This document shows, piece by piece, positions 54,678 through 63,804 of a stretch of DNA of 64,000 nt. The stretch spans positions 2,666,001-2,730,000 of the forward strand of contig NZ_JAVBIJ010000001.1 of assembly GCF_032193765.1 (NCBI RefSeq), in the 5' to 3' direction. Source of the stretch: Rhodoferax potami. GTDB taxonomy: Bacteria; Pseudomonadota; Gammaproteobacteria; Burkholderiales; Burkholderiaceae_C. Position 1 is the first letter of the stretch. The number at the start of each line of letters is the position of its first letter. The notes beneath the pieces were generated by a model. The model was given only the letters and a program-made list of their open reading frames with translations, was not told the DNA's origin and did not search any database. Both the position numbers and the translations under genes were made by a program.

Positions 54678-55499
54678 TTACTTCAGCAGGAAGTTGCCGT
54701 GGCCTGCGTTCAGGGCAGTAGCCGCTGTGGCGGTTTCATCTTTCAGGTCCACCCCGGAGAGCTGACGCTGTCGGGACTCGGCGAGCAGGAAGTGCAATTT
54801 GTAGGCTGCCTCGTCAACCACCAGCCCTGCGGGCCGCACATTGGAAATGCAGTTGCGACTCGCATCCGTCAGACCCACGCGGGGCATCCAGGTCAAGTAC
54901 AAGCCCATGCTGTCTGGAGAACTCAGGCCCGGGCGCTCCCCGATCAGCACCACCACCGCCTTCGCACCCAGTGCCTGCCCGATTTCGTCGCCGATGGCGA
55001 CGCGGGCCTGGCGCACCACACACAGGGGCGCGACCTTCCAATCTTCAACCGCCATGCGCTGATGCAAAGCAGCCAAAAACGGTGCCGCGTTTTGCTCGAT
55101 AGCCAAAGCGGACAGGCCGTCTGCAATCACAAACGCCACGTCGAATGGTCGTTCCTCCAAGGTCCCCTCGGAAGGGGCCAACGAATCGCGCGACGCTATG
55201 TCGAGCCGCCGCCCCAGATCGGGGCGTTGCAGGTAGTGGTTGCGGTCGGTGGCCGCACTGTGCAGTTGGAGCACAGCGCCCGGCAGACCCGGCCATGCAG
55301 CGCTGAGTTGCTCTGCCAAGGCGGGGCCATCCAAGCCGCGGTGCACGGCGTCACGCGCCTGCGCGTGGGCGAGTTGGAACGCAAGATGCGCGCTCGTGGG
55401 CAAACTCACGCCGGAGCGTCCCAAGGCAATGCGGGCATCAGTGAATTGGCGCAATGCCGCCCATGGGTTGGCGGTGACGGGCGACCGTGGATCAGACAT
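54678..55499 (-). CDS. eutC: Ethanolamine ammonia-lyase, small subunit
   Basis: EutC, with EutB, forms the adenosylcobalamin-dependent lyase that splits ethanolamine into acetaldehyde and ammonia. The 273-residue protein shows DARIALGRSGVSLPTSAHL, AFVIADGLSALAIEQNA, VVLIGERPGLSSPDSMGLYLTW and RNCISNVRPAGL, all conserved in EutC. It starts 8 bases after eutB. No microcompartment genes are present. Confidence 0.96.
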   Translation of the reverse strand: MSDPRSPVTANPWAALRQFTDARIALGRSGVSLPTSAHLAFQLAHAQARDAVHRGLDGPALAEQLSAAWPGLPGAVLQLHSAATDRNHYLQRPDLGRRLDIASRDSLAPSEGTLEERPFDVAFVIADGLSALAIEQNAAPFLAALHQRMAVEDWKVAPLCVVRQARVAIGDEIGQALGAKAVVVLIGERPGLSSPDSMGLYLTWMPRVGLTDASRNCISNVRPAGLVVDEAAYKLHFLLAESRQRQLSGVDLKDETATAATALNAGHGNFLLK

Positions 55500-55507
55500 A
55501 CATCACC

Positions 55508-56908
55508 TCAAGCCAAGGGCAACAAAGCCTGCTCGAAGGCGGCGGGCAGTCCCGGCGGCAGCACCAAGCCGGCGCCCTGCCCCTGGAAAATATTCATACG
55601 CTGCAACCAGGCCTCGAATTCAGGTGCAGGCCGCAAGCCCAGCACCTTGCGGGCGTACAAGGCGTCGTGGAACGAGGTGGTCTGGTAGTTCAACATGATG
55701 TCGTCCGATCCCGGAATGCCCATCACGAAGTTGCAACCGGCCGCCCCCAGCAGGGTGAGCAATACGTCCATGTCGTTCTGGTCAGCCTCGGCGTGGTTGG
55801 TGTAGCAAACATCGCAGCCCATGGGCAGGCCCAGCAACTTGGCGCAGAAGTGGTCTTCCAGCCCCGCGCGGATGATCTGCTTGCCGTCAAACAAATACTC
55901 AGGGCCGATGAAACCCACCACCGTATTCACCAGCAAGGGCTTGAACGCACGGGCCACTGCGTAGGCACGCGCTTCGCAGGTTTGCTGGTCCATGCCGTGG
56001 TGGGCATTCGCTGACAGGGCACTGCCCTGCCCGGTTTCGAAATACATCACGTTGTCGCCCACCGTGCCACGGTGGAGCGAAAGGGCTGCACTCCGAGCCT
56101 CGGACAGCAAGGCCAGGTTCAGGCCGAAGCTGCTGTTGGTCGCCTCGGTGCCACCAATCGACTGGAACACTAGGTCCACCGGCGCACCACGCTCAATGGC
56201 CTGGATGGTGTTGGTCACATGGGTGAGCACACAGCTCTGGGTTGGTATCTCGTAGTGCGCAATCACGTCGCCCATCATGTGCACCAGTTTCATCACCTGC
56301 GCCACGTTGTCGGTGGCGGGGTTGATGCCGATGACGGCGTCCCCACTGCCGTACAGCAAGCCATCCAGCAAGCTGGCGGCGATGCCGGTGGCGTCGTCGG
56401 TGGGGTGGTTGGGCTGCAGGCGAGTCGCCATGCGGCCGGGCAAGCCAATGGTGTTGCGAAACGCGGTCACCACGCTGCACTTCTTGGCCACCAGAATCAG
56501 ATCCTGGTTGCGCATGAGCTTGCTCACCGCAGCCGCCATTTCAGGCGTGATGCCGGGTGCCAATGCCGTGAGGGCTTCAGTATCTGCCGCGTCACTGAGC
56601 AGCCAGTTGCGAAAGTCGCCCACCGTGAGGTGGCTTACCGGCGCAAACGCCTCCGCGCTGTGGCTGTCCAGAATCAAGCGGGTGACCTCGTCCGATTCAT
56701 AGGGCACCAAGGCTTCTGACAGAAAGGTGCGCAAGGGCAGCTCTGCCAAGGCCATCTGCGCCGCCGCCCGCTCCTGCGCGGTGTGCGCGGCCACCCCGGC
56801 CAGCATGTCGCCCGAGCGCAAAGGCGTGGCTTTGGCCATCAGGTCTTTGAGATCCCGAAAACCATAGACATGGCTTGCGACGGTGTGCTGATAAGGGTGG
56901 CTTGGCAC
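55508..56908 (-). CDS. eutB: Ethanolamine ammonia-lyase, large subunit
   Basis: The catalytic TIM-barrel subunit. It begins in conserved sequence at VYGFRDLKDLMAKATPLRSG and includes ARLQPNHPTDDA, GDAVIGINPATD, MYFETGQGSALSANAHHG, VGFIGPEYLFDG and MGCDVCYTNHAEADQN. With a GTG start at 56908 it has 466 residues, close to E. coli EutB (about 450); the open frame extends to 56959, which would overlap eat by 11 bases. The reactivase gene eutA is not in the window. Confidence 0.95.
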   Translation of the reverse strand: MPSHPYQHTVASHVYGFRDLKDLMAKATPLRSGDMLAGVAAHTAQERAAAQMALAELPLRTFLSEALVPYESDEVTRLILDSHSAEAFAPVSHLTVGDFRNWLLSDAADTEALTALAPGITPEMAAAVSKLMRNQDLILVAKKCSVVTAFRNTIGLPGRMATRLQPNHPTDDATGIAASLLDGLLYGSGDAVIGINPATDNVAQVMKLVHMMGDVIAHYEIPTQSCVLTHVTNTIQAIERGAPVDLVFQSIGGTEATNSSFGLNLALLSEARSAALSLHRGTVGDNVMYFETGQGSALSANAHHGMDQQTCEARAYAVARAFKPLLVNTVVGFIGPEYLFDGKQIIRAGLEDHFCAKLLGLPMGCDVCYTNHAEADQNDMDVLLTLLGAAGCNFVMGIPGSDDIMLNYQTTSFHDALYARKVLGLRPAPEFEAWLQRMNIFQGQGAGLVLPPGLPAAFEQALLPLA

Positions 56909-56948
56909 GTCAGTGAATCCGCAAAAAACTGGAATCGAACAGGACCGG

Positions 56949-58343
56949 TTACTTGGCAACCGGTGCGCTCATGCCTGCCAACGTGGCGTCGGCGCGCTGT
57001 TGTCCTGTCATCTTAAAGTAGACATAACCCAACACCAGGAAGCCCACAAACAAGCCGAAGATGAGCGGGTTGTAATAGATCATGGTGGCCATGCACACCA
57101 GCGCGCCGAACAAGGCAAAGGCCGGGAAGAAGGGGTACAGCGGCGCACGGAAAGGGCGCACCATGGCAGGCTCTGACCGGCGCAGCTTGAACACACTGAG
57201 CATGCTCAAGATGTACATCAGGATGGCGCCGAACACCGACATGGTCACGATATTGGCCGTCAGAGACTGGCCACCGATGGTGATGAAGGAGTCGCTGTAG
57301 ATAGCGGCAATGCCCACCACGCCACCCGCCAAAATGGCGCGGTGTGGTGTCTTGAAGCGCGGGTGCACCTTGGCAAAGTAAGCCGGCAAATAGGCCTCAC
57401 GGGCCAGAGCAAAGATCTGGCGCGAGTAACCCAAGATGATGCCGTGGAACGACGCCACCAGACCGAACAGGCCCAGCCACACCAGCATGTGCAGCCAGCC
57501 GCTGTTCTCGCCGACGATGAGTTTCATCGCTTGGGGCAGTGGATCATTGATGTTGGCCAGCTTGGTCCAGTCGCCGGCACCCCCGGCAAATACCATCACG
57601 CCGACGGCCAAGAACACCAGCGTCAAGATGCCGGTGATGTAGGCAATCGGAATCGAGCGCTTGGGGTCTTTGGCTTCTTCGGCGGCCATGGCCACACCCT
57701 CGATCGCCAAAAAGAACCAGATCGCGAAGGGAATGGCGGCAAACATGCCGGGAATCGCGGCCCAGCTGAAATCATCGCTACCCGCCCAGCCGCCTTTGGT
57801 GAAGTTGGCCATCGAGAAGCCGGGGGACACCACACCCATGAACACCAGCAATTCAAAGATCGCGATGACGGTGATCACCAACTCGAAGGTGGCAGCAATT
57901 TGCACGCCGACGATGTTGAGTGTCATGAACACCAGGTAGGCGCCCAAGGCCGCGAGCTTGGGGTCCAGCGAGGGAAACTGCACATTCAAGTAAGCACCAA
58001 TCGCCAATGCAATCGCGGGTGGAGCGAATACAAACTCCACCAACGTGGCAGCCCCGGCCAGATAGCCACCGGTGGGGCCGAAAGCCCGCTTGCTGTAAGC
58101 AAATGGCCCGCCGGCGTGGGGAATGGCCGTGGTCAGCTCGGTGAAGCTGAAGATGAAAGTGGTGTACATCGCCGCGATGAAGAGCGCGGTGACCGTGAAG
58201 CCCAAGGTACCAGCCGAAGCCCAGCCGAAACTCCAGCCGAAGTATTCGCCGGATATCACCAAGCCCACGGCAATGCCCCAGAGTTGCAGGGTGCTGAGCA
58301 CCGGTTTGAGCGTGTGTACGCCCGTGGAATGCGCAGATGACAT
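56949..58343 (-). CDS. eat: Ethanolamine permease (APC family)
   Basis: A 464-residue transporter with about twelve membrane segments from the amino acid-polyamine-organocation family. The N-terminal consensus is LWGIAVGLVISGEYFGWSFG, and EGVAMAAEEAKDPKRSIPIA is in the conserved loop after segment 6. The ethanolamine specificity is inferred from its place ahead of eutBC and its resemblance to known Eat proteins. GGAG lies 8 bases before the ATG. First gene of eat-eutB-eutC. Confidence 0.92.
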   Translation of the reverse strand: MSSAHSTGVHTLKPVLSTLQLWGIAVGLVISGEYFGWSFGWASAGTLGFTVTALFIAAMYTTFIFSFTELTTAIPHAGGPFAYSKRAFGPTGGYLAGAATLVEFVFAPPAIALAIGAYLNVQFPSLDPKLAALGAYLVFMTLNIVGVQIAATFELVITVIAIFELLVFMGVVSPGFSMANFTKGGWAGSDDFSWAAIPGMFAAIPFAIWFFLAIEGVAMAAEEAKDPKRSIPIAYITGILTLVFLAVGVMVFAGGAGDWTKLANINDPLPQAMKLIVGENSGWLHMLVWLGLFGLVASFHGIILGYSRQIFALAREAYLPAYFAKVHPRFKTPHRAILAGGVVGIAAIYSDSFITIGGQSLTANIVTMSVFGAILMYILSMLSVFKLRRSEPAMVRPFRAPLYPFFPAFALFGALVCMATMIYYNPLIFGLFVGFLVLGYVYFKMTGQQRADATLAGMSAPVAK

Positions 58344-58375
58344 GTGGGTTCTCCAACAAGGTTGAGTCAAGGTCC

Positions 58376-58492
58376 GATGCAGCTCGGCATAGGGTTTGCT
58401 AGCTGTGAATGTAGGCAGTCCCGCCATAAGCTGGTATCAAAAATCGGCAGACTTGCGGCGCGCACCTGGACGGTGCGAACCCGGACTGCATC
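58376..58492. promoter_or_regulatory. Inverted sequence pairs in the eat/regulator divergent promoter region
   Basis: GATGCAGCTCGG (58376-58387) recurs in inverted orientation as CCGGACTGCATC (58481-58492; 10 of 12 match), one near each divergent start. Between them lies a perfect inverted repeat CGCACC-5-GGTGCG (58461-58477). These are candidate binding sites for the AraC-type regulator; nothing shows which is used. Confidence 0.4.
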
Positions 58493-58508
58493 ACGGGAGA
58501 GAAGCTTC

Positions 58509-59456
58509 ATGAACCCCACAACCCACACTGCAGCCGGTCTGCGAATCGTCGAGGCCCGCGATGCGGATGAGCACGCCGCCAACCTCACCAACTGGGAGCA
58601 GTGCTACGACCAGACCACCTGCGGCACCTTCCACGGGCTGCTGGAGGAAATCCAGCTCCCCGGGATGCAGGTGTTTCGCGAGAGCACCAGCCAGGGTATG
58701 CGGCAGTCCTGTTGTGTATGGCCTGATGCCATGTGGTTTGGACTGCCGTTCTCGGCGGATATCACCCGCATCAACGGACGCACTGCGCCCCCCCACAGCG
58801 TGCTGGTGCGCCCGGGTCACCAAGAGTTTGAGCTGGTGACGCCGGCCGACTACACCATCTTCGGCCTGGTGGTACGGCAAGACACCTTGCACAGCGCCGC
58901 CCAAGCGCTCGGCTTTGATGTGGACTGGGGCCGGCTGCAGGCCGCCGAAATTCTGCACCCTTCTGCGGCAGCACTGAAGCAGTGCCTGCACACCTTGAGT
59001 GCATTGCTGCAGCCCGATCACGGGGTGCCGGCCGATCCGGCGCACGCGCAAACCCATGCCCTGGAAGCCCTGCTGCCTTTGCTGGACACCAGCGTGGTGG
59101 ATGCCGGGGTGCGCGACAGCTTCAGCCGCCGCCAGCGTATCGTGGCCGCAGCGCGGGATTACCTGCTGGCCCATCACGACCAGAGCGTGACTGTGCCCGA
59201 CTTGTGTGAACAGCTGCATGTGAGCCGGCGCACCCTGCAGTACTGTTTTGAAAACGTGCTGGGCATGACGCCGGTGCAAACGCTGCGCATCTTGCGCCTC
59301 AACGGTGCGCGACGCGACTTGCGCGGCAACCCGAGCGCTACGGTGCGCGACGTAGCTGCTGACTGGAATTTCTGGCACTTCAGCCAGTTCGCGAGCGACT
59401 ACCGCAAACTCTTTGGCTACAGCCCCTCGGCCACCCCGCGCACCGGACTGCATTGA
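58509..59456 (+). CDS. AraC-family transcriptional regulator, EutR-like
   Basis: A 315-residue regulator. The C-terminal part has the two helix-turn-helix units of the AraC/XylS family (VTVPDLCEQLHVSRRTLQYC and the second unit with DVAADWNFWHFSQFASDYRK, then FGYSPSATPR). The N-terminal region would sense the inducer. It is divergent from eat-eutBC and thus likely activates it, as EutR does with ethanolamine and cobalamin in enterics. The start at 58509 is preceded by GGGAGAGAAG. Confidence 0.88.
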   Translation: MNPTTHTAAGLRIVEARDADEHAANLTNWEQCYDQTTCGTFHGLLEEIQLPGMQVFRESTSQGMRQSCCVWPDAMWFGLPFSADITRINGRTAPPHSVLVRPGHQEFELVTPADYTIFGLVVRQDTLHSAAQALGFDVDWGRLQAAEILHPSAAALKQCLHTLSALLQPDHGVPADPAHAQTHALEALLPLLDTSVVDAGVRDSFSRRQRIVAAARDYLLAHHDQSVTVPDLCEQLHVSRRTLQYCFENVLGMTPVQTLRILRLNGARRDLRGNPSATVRDVAADWNFWHFSQFASDYRKLFGYSPSATPRTGLH

Positions 59457-59506
59457 CCCAGCCCGCGTAAAATCATGGCCTTGCTTGATAACCACGAGCC
59501 CGTGCC

Positions 59507-61306
59507 ATGATCCGAATTACCGAACTCAAACTTCCCCTTTCCGCCCTGCCCGTGGAGGCGCGCCGCGCCGCTGATGCGCCCGCAGAAACCGAGGCCGACC
59601 GCGCCCCGGTAGCCCACCCGTTGGAGGCCCTGCAAGCGTTGGCCGCCCAAGCGCTGGGCATTGCGAACACCGACATCGCCGACCTGCACATCTTCAAGCG
59701 CAGCTTTGACGCCCGCAAGGTCGACCTGCTGGCGGTCTACATCGTGGACCTGACATTGGCAGACCCGGCCCAGGAAGCCGCCTTGCTGATCCGGCACGCC
59801 AACCATCCGCACATCAGTGCTACGCCCGACATGGCCTACCGCATGGTGGCCCAAGCTCCCGCAGACATGCCCCTGCGTCCGGTCGTGGTGGGCTTCGGGC
59901 CTTGCGGCATGTTCGCGGCGCTGGTGCTGGCCCAAATGGGTTTCAAACCGATCGTGCTGGAGCGCGGTACCACCGTGCGCCAGCGCACCAAAGACACCTG
60001 GGGCCTGTGGCGTAAAAAAACGCTCAAACCCGAGAGCAATGTGCAGTTCGGTGAAGGCGGCGCTGGCACCTTTTCGGATGGCAAGCTTTACAGCCAGATC
60101 AAAGACCCCCGTTTTCTGGGCCGCAAGGTAATGCACGAATTTGTGCAATACGGTGCACCCTCCGAAATCCTGTATGAAGCGCACCCCCACATCGGCACCT
60201 TCAAACTGGTGAAGGTGGTGGAAGGCATCCGCGAGCAGATTATTGCCCTGGGCGGCGAAATCCGTTTTGAGCAGCGCGTCAACAACTTGCTCCTAAATCA
60301 GGAGCACTCCGCGCAATCAGTTCGAGGGCTAGAGGTCGAAAACCTTCAAGACGGCAGCGTATATGAGTTGCCCACGAGCCATGTGGTCATGGCCTTGGGT
60401 CACAGTGCGCGGGACACCTTTGCCATGCTGTACGAGCGCGGAGTCGCCATGCAGTCCAAGCCGTTTTCTGTGGGCTTTCGCATCGAACACCCGCAAAGCG
60501 TGATCGACCGCGCCCGCTGGGGCCGCCACGCAGGCCACCCTCTGCTGGGTGCTGCCGACTACAAACTGGTGCACCACGCAGCCAACGGGCGAGCGGTGTA
60601 CAGCTTTTGCATGTGCCCGGGCGGTACGGTGGTCGCCGCCACCAGCGAGCCGGAGCGCGTGGTCACCAACGGCATGAGCCAATATTCGCGCGCGGAACGC
60701 AATGCCAACGCCGGCATGGTGGTGGGCATCGACCCGCCCGACTACCCGGACAGCGAGGCCGCTTTTGTGCACGCCTTCGGTCCCGAGCGCGGCAAGCGCT
60801 ATGCAGAAGAAGCTGCAGCCCTGAAGGCCAAAGACCCGAAGGCCGCTCACCCGATGTCGGGCATTGCCTTGCAACGCCAGCTGGAAAGCGGGGCTTACAC
60901 CTTGGGCGGCAGCACCTATGAAGCGCCCGGCCAACTGGTGGGCGACTTTATTGCGGCCAAGCCCTCCACCGAGTTCGGCAGCGTCACGCCGTCTTACAAA
61001 CCCGGCGTGAAGCTGGGCGACCTAGCCCCTGCCCTGCCCGCCTACGCCATTGAAGCCATGCGCGAGGCATTGCCAGTGTTCGGTCGCAAGATCAAAGGCT
61101 TTGACATGGCCGATGCGGTGCTCACCGGTGTGGAAACCCGCACCTCCAGCCCCATCAAAATCCCGCGCGGCGAGGACCTGCAGTGCACCAATGTGCGCGG
61201 CCTCTACCCCGCAGGCGAGGGCGCATCGTATGCCGGCGGCATTCTGTCGGCCGGCGTCGATGGCATCAAAGTGGCGGAGGCGCTGGCCTTGGATATGCTG
61301 AGCTAA
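59507..61306 (+). CDS. NAD(P)/FAD-dependent oxidoreductase (YhiN/uncharacterised FAD group)
   Basis: A 599-residue flavoprotein. An N-terminal domain of about 125 residues precedes the FAD-binding VVVGFGPCGMFAALVLAQMG. Further motifs are FGEGGAGTFSDGKLYS, HVVMALGHSARDTF and the C-terminal GLYPAGEGASYAGGILSAGVDG, all conserved in a group of proteins usually annotated as FAD-dependent dehydrogenases without known substrate. An R1 repeat encodes LLLNQEHSAQSVRGLEV, in a variable loop. The role is unknown. Confidence 0.88.
   Translation: MIRITELKLPLSALPVEARRAADAPAETEADRAPVAHPLEALQALAAQALGIANTDIADLHIFKRSFDARKVDLLAVYIVDLTLADPAQEAALLIRHANHPHISATPDMAYRMVAQAPADMPLRPVVVGFGPCGMFAALVLAQMGFKPIVLERGTTVRQRTKDTWGLWRKKTLKPESNVQFGEGGAGTFSDGKLYSQIKDPRFLGRKVMHEFVQYGAPSEILYEAHPHIGTFKLVKVVEGIREQIIALGGEIRFEQRVNNLLLNQEHSAQSVRGLEVENLQDGSVYELPTSHVVMALGHSARDTFAMLYERGVAMQSKPFSVGFRIEHPQSVIDRARWGRHAGHPLLGAADYKLVHHAANGRAVYSFCMCPGGTVVAATSEPERVVTNGMSQYSRAERNANAGMVVGIDPPDYPDSEAAFVHAFGPERGKRYAEEAAALKAKDPKAAHPMSGIALQRQLESGAYTLGGSTYEAPGQLVGDFIAAKPSTEFGSVTPSYKPGVKLGDLAPALPAYAIEAMREALPVFGRKIKGFDMADAVLTGVETRTSSPIKIPRGEDLQCTNVRGLYPAGEGASYAGGILSAGVDGIKVAEALALDMLS
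60287..60332 (+). repeat. R1 repeat inside the FAD oxidoreductase gene
   Basis: TTGCTCCTAAATCAGGAGCA, then CTCCGCGCAATCAGTTCGAG and GGCTAGA. It encodes LLLNQEHSAQSVRGL, in the same frame as the murC and MBL-hydrolase copies. Confidence 0.75.
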
Positions 61307-61442
61307 ATCCGTCCGAGCAGGCAGCGCGCCCCGCTGATGGTCGCCACCGCAAGCGCGCCCGAATCAGACCTTTTAAGGTTTAGGGACTTCCCACTTGGCA
61401 GCACAAGGCTTAGCATGTGCTTACAAAAACAGGGAGGGCGCC

Positions 61443-63053
61443 ATGCCAACATTTGGTTCGTGGAAAGTCAGCACCAAGCTGGCCGCAGGCTTCGGCCTGC
61501 TGATCGCATTGCTTTTGGTCATTGGTGGCACTGCCATATACCGGATAGGCAACATCAACGACAACGTCAATCACATCGTGGATGAAAGCGTGGTCAAGGT
61601 GATCCTTGCCGCCGAGCTGCAACTGGGCATCAATGTGCAGGTTCGCAATATGCGGGCTGCTGTGGTCGGGCTGGCGATAGGCAATGCGGAAGAAGCGAGT
61701 TACACCCTGAGTCGGGTCGCCCAAGGCCAAAAGGCTGCGGACGATGCGTTTGGAAAGTTAAAGAAAACCATCGTCAACCCCAAAGAGCTGGAACTTTTAA
61801 AACCCGTTGAAGAGGCGTTGATTGCCTTCAATGCTGTCAGAGACGAAGCCGTCAAGCGCATCCAAACAGGCAATACACAAGAGGCAGGTGAGTACCTGGT
61901 CAAGAATGTGCGGGGCCCGCTCAGCAAGCTGACCGCCGCCTCCGATGCCCTGCTCGAGGGCCAGTCAGACACCATCGCGCTTGAGGGCCAGCTCGCAAAA
62001 GCTGAAGGCGCAGCAGCCATACAGACCACCCTGTGGCTCTCCGTCCTGGCCGTACTCGCAGCCTTGGGCATCGCCACCGTCATTACCCGCAGCCTGACCC
62101 GCCAGCTGGGGGGCGAGCCGGCGGAAGTGGTGCGGGTCGCGAATGCGATTGCCAAAGGCGACCTGACCGTGATCATCCCGGCTCACCAACAGCAAACCGA
62201 TAGCGTAGTGGCCGCCATGTTGCGCATGAAATACAGCCTGACCCACATGGCCGGCTTGGTTCATGAATGCAGCGAACAGGTGGCCTCTGCGTCGGAGCAG
62301 ATTGCCTCAGGGACCTCCGACCTGAGTGCGCGCACCGAGGCACAAGCCAGCAACCTTGAAGAGACCGCCGCCTCCACAGAAGAAATTGCCAGCGCCGTCA
62401 AGCTCAATGCAGAGCACACGCGCGAAGCCAGCGCTATGGCCAACGAAACATCAGGCGCCGCACTGGAAAGTGGCCGCCATGTGGATGCGATGGTGCACAC
62501 CATGCAGTCCATTGCCCAGTCTTCCAAAAAGATCGGCGAGATCATCGGTGTCATTGACGGCATTGCGTTCCAAACCAACATCCTTGCACTGAACGCCGCA
62601 GTGGAGGCGGCGCGCGCAGGTGAGCAAGGGCGTGGCTTTGCGGTGGTAGCGTCTGAAGTGCGCAGCTTGGCACAACGCAGCGCAGAAGCTGCCAAAGAAA
62701 TCAAAAACCTGATCGGCGACAGCATCAGCCGGGTTGCCACCGGCGAGCACCAGGCCCAATTGGCGGGCACTTCGGTGCAAGGCATCGTGGGCCGTGTGCA
62801 ACGGGTCAATGAGCTGATGAACCAAGTCTCTGCGGCTACTGCCGAGGAAAACGCAGGCTTCACCCAGATCAGCGAGGCCATCATGCAGCTCGATCAGGTG
62901 ACCCAGCAGAACTCCGCTCTGGTCGAAGAAAGCGCGGCCGCTTCCGACAGCCTGCGGCATCAAGCTGCACGTCTGAAAGAAGTGGTGAGCATGTTCCGGA
63001 TTGAGCAGAACCGCTTGCCAGACAACGCAGGGTTATTGCAAATCGCAGCCTGA
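61443..63053 (+). CDS. Methyl-accepting chemotaxis protein
   Basis: A 536-residue chemoreceptor. First membrane helix at about residues 13-33 (AAGFGLLIALLLVIGGTAIY), a periplasmic four-helix-bundle sensor, a second helix (TTLWLSVLAVLAALGIATVI), a HAMP linker (RSLTRQLGGEPAEVVRVANA) and the signalling domain with the hairpin tip GIAFQTNILALNAAVEAARA. There is no C-terminal pentapeptide of the NWETF kind, so CheR docking would occur elsewhere. The ligand is unknown. GGGAGG precedes the ATG at 61443. Confidence 0.93.
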   Translation: MPTFGSWKVSTKLAAGFGLLIALLLVIGGTAIYRIGNINDNVNHIVDESVVKVILAAELQLGINVQVRNMRAAVVGLAIGNAEEASYTLSRVAQGQKAADDAFGKLKKTIVNPKELELLKPVEEALIAFNAVRDEAVKRIQTGNTQEAGEYLVKNVRGPLSKLTAASDALLEGQSDTIALEGQLAKAEGAAAIQTTLWLSVLAVLAALGIATVITRSLTRQLGGEPAEVVRVANAIAKGDLTVIIPAHQQQTDSVVAAMLRMKYSLTHMAGLVHECSEQVASASEQIASGTSDLSARTEAQASNLEETAASTEEIASAVKLNAEHTREASAMANETSGAALESGRHVDAMVHTMQSIAQSSKKIGEIIGVIDGIAFQTNILALNAAVEAARAGEQGRGFAVVASEVRSLAQRSAEAAKEIKNLIGDSISRVATGEHQAQLAGTSVQGIVGRVQRVNELMNQVSAATAEENAGFTQISEAIMQLDQVTQQNSALVEESAAASDSLRHQAARLKEVVSMFRIEQNRLPDNAGLLQIAA

Positions 63054-63059
63054 CACGGC

Positions 63060-63689
63060 TTAAGCGGTTCGTTTGAACAACGCAAGCAGGGTGCCTGCGG
63101 CCACAAACAGACCGCCGAACACCCGGTTCATGGCCTTGAGGTGCGACTCGGACTTGAGTGCGCGCAGCACCCGGGCCGCCAGCGCGGTGTAGCCAGCCAT
63201 CACGACCAGATCGGTAAAGGCCAGTGTGGCTGCAATGACGAGGTATTGCGGCAGCAGCGGCTCGGCAAGATTCAAAAACTGCGGCATCACGGCCAACAGA
63301 AAAACTGTGCCCTTCGGGTTCAGCGCATTGATGACCCACGCCCGGAAGATCATGGTGCGTGCGCCGACTATCGGGGCCACTTCAGCCTGGGTGGCCAAGG
63401 GCACCGCGGGCGCTCGCCACTGCTGGATACCCAGCCACACCAGATACGCCACCCCTGCCCATTTGATGACCGGAAACGCCGTGCTGCTGGCGGCAACCAC
63501 CGCTCCCAACCCGACGCCCACCACCACAATCTGCGTCCAGATGCCCAACACCAGCCCCAAAGTGGTGATGTAGCCGCGCCGGAAACCGTGGTTTAGTCCG
63601 GCACTCATGGCGGCCACGGCGCCAGCGCCTGGCGAGATGCTGATAGCCCAGGAAGCAGCAAAGAAGGCGAGCCAGGTAGCGAATTCCAT
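63060..63689 (-). CDS. LysE/RhtB-family exporter
   Basis: A 209-residue membrane protein with about six hydrophobic segments, from the LysE/RhtB family of amino acid and homoserine exporters. The N-terminal consensus ISISPGAGAVAAMSAGLNHG is typical, as is RAWVINALNPKGTVFLLAV. The substrate is not readable from sequence. Convergent with the chemoreceptor gene, with only 6 bases between stops. Confidence 0.88.
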   Translation of the reverse strand: MEFATWLAFFAASWAISISPGAGAVAAMSAGLNHGFRRGYITTLGLVLGIWTQIVVVGVGLGAVVAASSTAFPVIKWAGVAYLVWLGIQQWRAPAVPLATQAEVAPIVGARTMIFRAWVINALNPKGTVFLLAVMPQFLNLAEPLLPQYLVIAATLAFTDLVVMAGYTALAARVLRALKSESHLKAMNRVFGGLFVAAGTLLALFKRTA

Positions 63690-63734
63690 AGGGCGAAGAA
63701 GTGAAATGCAAACAAGGTTTGTAGCACGTCAAAA

Positions 63735-63768
63735 AACAAAACCCCTTGGCGCATGCAGCGGCAAGGGG
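63735..63768 (-). terminator. Intrinsic terminator of the HtpX-like gene
   Basis: On the minus strand AACCCCTTG and CAAGGGGTT form a 9-bp stem, with a 13-base loop that can pair further (GC-rich), followed by TTGTTTTTT. It lies 37 bases after the protease stop codon. Confidence 0.8.
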
Positions 63769-63804
63769 TTAGCTCAAGAGCTACAGCGCCAAGCGCTGCC
63801 GGGT

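Noticed and set aside
56903..56912. TGGCAC as a sigma-54 promoter half near eutB
   Set aside because: No TTGC box at the required distance and it lies at the eutB start codon.
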